Below, one piece after another: positions 6,486 to 7,466 of a DNA stretch of 7,466 nucleotides (the first letter of the stretch is position 1; every line of letters starts with the position of its first letter). The stretch is from Rhodospirillales bacterium. GTDB taxonomy: Bacteria; Pseudomonadota; Alphaproteobacteria; Acetobacterales; Acetobacteraceae. The notes beneath the pieces were generated by a model. That model saw only the letters and a list, made by a program, of their open reading frames with translations. It ran no database searches and was not told the origin of the DNA. The position numbers and the translations under genes are program-made. The DNA is taken from contig JAGWOU010000074.1 of NCBI GenBank assembly GCA_028870815.1, positions 1 through 7,466 on the forward strand. Reading direction: 5' to 3'.

Positions 6486-6491
6486 TATTAT
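6486..6491 (+). promoter_or_regulatory. Possible -10 box for the transketolase gene
   Basis: TATTAT lies in an otherwise GC-rich stretch, with TTGATG at 6466-6471 as a poor -35 candidate because the spacer is only 14 bases. If used, transcription would start near 6498 and give a leader of about 160 bases. Weak evidence. Confidence 0.3.
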
Positions 6492-6515
6492 GCACGCGCC
6501 GATTACCAAGCGTGC
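6492..6515. repeat. Inverted repeat at the predicted transketolase transcript start
   Basis: GCACGC (6492-6497) and GCGTGC (6510-6515) are perfect inverted copies separated by 12 bases. They begin directly after the possible -10 box, so this could be an operator or an early leader stem. Function unknown. Confidence 0.35.
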
Positions 6516-6549
6516 GATCAGTCTGGGTGGAGCTGGGCTCGGCGAAACC

Positions 6550-6566
6550 CGGGCGTATATCGCCCG
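6550..6566 (+). repeat. Leader hairpin upstream of transketolase
   Basis: CGGGCG (6550-6555) and CGCCCG (6561-6566) form a 6-bp stem with loop TATAT. No T-run follows, so it is not an intrinsic terminator. It may be part of a structured leader. Confidence 0.3.
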
Positions 6567-6655
6567 CGCAACCTGTGAGAGGGGGAGGCACGGTTCAGGC
6601 CCGGCCGGGTGGCTGAGGTGGATTGGATCGTATCTGCTCTGAGGATTGGCGGAAG

Positions 6656-7466
6656 ATGGCGAGCATTGCGGATTCGAGGAACGAGGCGGCGCTGAGGCGC
6701 CAGGCGGAACTCCTGGCCCAGCAGCCCGGCGAGGACCGGGTGATGGCGAATGCCATCAGGGCCTTGGCGATTGACGCGGTAGAGGCCGCCAAGTCCGGCC
6801 ATCCCGGGATGCCGATGGGCATGGCCGATGCCGCCACCGTGCTCTATCGCAAGTTCCTGAAATTCGACGCCGCCGCGCCGGATTGGTTCGACCGCGACCG
6901 TTTCGTGCTCTCCGCCGGGCATGGCTCCATGCTGCTCTACGCGCTGCTTCACCTCACCGGCCATGAGGGCATGGGCATCGAGCAGCTCAAGACCTTCCGC
7001 CAGTTGCATTCCCGCGCCGCCGGGCACCCCGAATACCATGAGCATCCCGCCATTGAGATGACCACCGGCCCGCTCGGCCAGGGCTTCGCCACCTCTGTCG
7101 GCATGGCGTTGGCTGAACGGATGCTGGCCGCCAAGTTCGGCAAGTCGCTGGTTGATCACCGCACCTGGGTTGTCGCCGGGGATGGCTGCCTGATGGAAGG
7201 CGTCTCGCATGAGGCCGCCGCGCTGGCGGGCCATCTGAAGCTGAACAAGCTGACGGTGCTGTGGGACGATAACTCCATCTCCATCGACGGTTCCACCAGC
7301 ATGTCCACCTCGGAGGATACGCTGAAGCGTTTCGCCGCCTATGGCTGGGCCACCCGCCGCATCGACGGCCATAATGTCGAGGAACTGGCCGCCGCCCTGG
7401 CCTTCGCGCAGAAATCCGCCAAGCCCACCATCATCGCCTGCAAGACCATCATCGGCTTTGGTGCCC
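6656..7466 (+). CDS. tkt: Transketolase, N-terminal part (cut by window edge)
   Basis: The first 270 residues of transketolase, the thiamine-diphosphate enzyme that moves two-carbon ketol units between sugar phosphates in the pentose phosphate pathway (and the Calvin cycle where present). The full protein is usually about 660-690 residues, so the pyrimidine-binding and C-terminal domains lie off the right edge. The cofactor-binding domain is clear: SGHPGMPMG at 47-55 with H49, GHGSML at 88-93 with H89, GHPE at 123-126 with H124, TTGPLGQG at 136-143, and the Mg2+-thiamine motif GDGCLMEG at 175-182 with D176, followed by N206. These correspond to E. coli H26, H66, H100, D155 and N185. The ATG at 6656 is chosen because family members have residues before the conserved DR-MANAIRAL; GAGGA lies 10 bases upstream. 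An in-frame ATG at 6743 also has GAGGA, at 7 bases, but would remove that conserved DR. A strong terminator upstream implies an independent promoter. Confidence 0.95.
   Translation, partial: MASIADSRNEAALRRQAELLAQQPGEDRVMANAIRALAIDAVEAAKSGHPGMPMGMADAATVLYRKFLKFDAAAPDWFDRDRFVLSAGHGSMLLYALLHLTGHEGMGIEQLKTFRQLHSRAAGHPEYHEHPAIEMTTGPLGQGFATSVGMALAERMLAAKFGKSLVDHRTWVVAGDGCLMEGVSHEAAALAGHLKLNKLTVLWDDNSISIDGSTSMSTSEDTLKRFAAYGWATRRIDGHNVEELAAALAFAQKSAKPTIIACKTIIGFGA

Larger units (their letters stand above)
6311..6655. other. Intergenic region: amt2 terminator and transketolase leader
   Basis: 345 bases with no credible gene. After the terminator the sequence holds a possible -10 box (TATTAT, 6486-6491), an inverted repeat at 6492-6515, a short hairpin at 6550-6566 and a GGGGGAGG tract near 6581-6588. 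A 24-codon frame at 6395-6469 has no ribosome site. I do not recognise any known riboswitch; in particular the thiamine pyrophosphate element motifs are absent. Confidence 0.6.

Noticed and set aside
6480..6655. Thiamine pyrophosphate riboswitch controlling the thiamine-dependent transketolase
   Set aside because: The conserved CUGAGA and ACCUGAUCUGG-type segments are absent from the leader.
6518..7372. A 284-codon minus-strand frame opposite transketolase
   Set aside because: Antisense shadow of conserved transketolase codons with a composition typical of such artefacts.

Overview
The window is a GC-rich (roughly 60%) bacterial chromosome segment with ordinary housekeeping and transport genes. 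Gene content, codon bias and the Transketolase and Amt sequence flavour suggest an alphaproteobacterium, possibly Acetobacteraceae. That placement is inference from memory of protein families, not a computed result. I see no tRNA, rRNA, insertion sequence, phage gene, CRISPR array or toxin-antitoxin pair.

Layout: (1) 1-1700, minus strand: a CPA2-type KefB/KefC-like monovalent cation:proton antiporter, cut by the left edge before its C-terminus. (2) 1786-2967, minus strand: a UbiH/UbiF/VisC-family FAD monooxygenase, probably for ubiquinone synthesis. (3) 3069-4463, minus strand: an ammonium transporter (Amt1) of a divergent subfamily, followed by a GC-rich hairpin. (4) 4464-4996: a long divergent intergenic region. 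(5) 4997-6310, plus strand: a second, canonical AmtB-like ammonium transporter (Amt2) with a signal peptide, followed by a strong intrinsic terminator. (6) 6311-6655: terminator plus a long leader. (7) 6656 to the right edge, plus strand: the N-terminal 270 residues of transketolase.

The most informative region is the divergent amt intergenic. It carries a GG-N10-GC sigma-54-type promoter facing each amt gene: TGGCATG-N4-TTGCT on the plus strand at 4879-4894 and TGGCACA-N4-ATGCT on the minus strand at 4549-4564. Between them are three TGCA-like half-sites spaced by 13 bp (4757-4786), the geometry of NtrC sites. The likely picture is two ammonium transporters of different clades, divergently expressed under nitrogen limitation from one NtrC/RpoN control region. 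Neither has the usual adjacent glnK (PII) gene within the window. The minus-strand promoter lies inside the apparent N-terminal extension of Amt1, which argues for the internal start at 4463.

Nothing here amounts to a novel biological system. The points worth a second look are the shared nitrogen control region, the missing glnK linkage, the HxH variant in Amt1, and the structured-looking transketolase leader.
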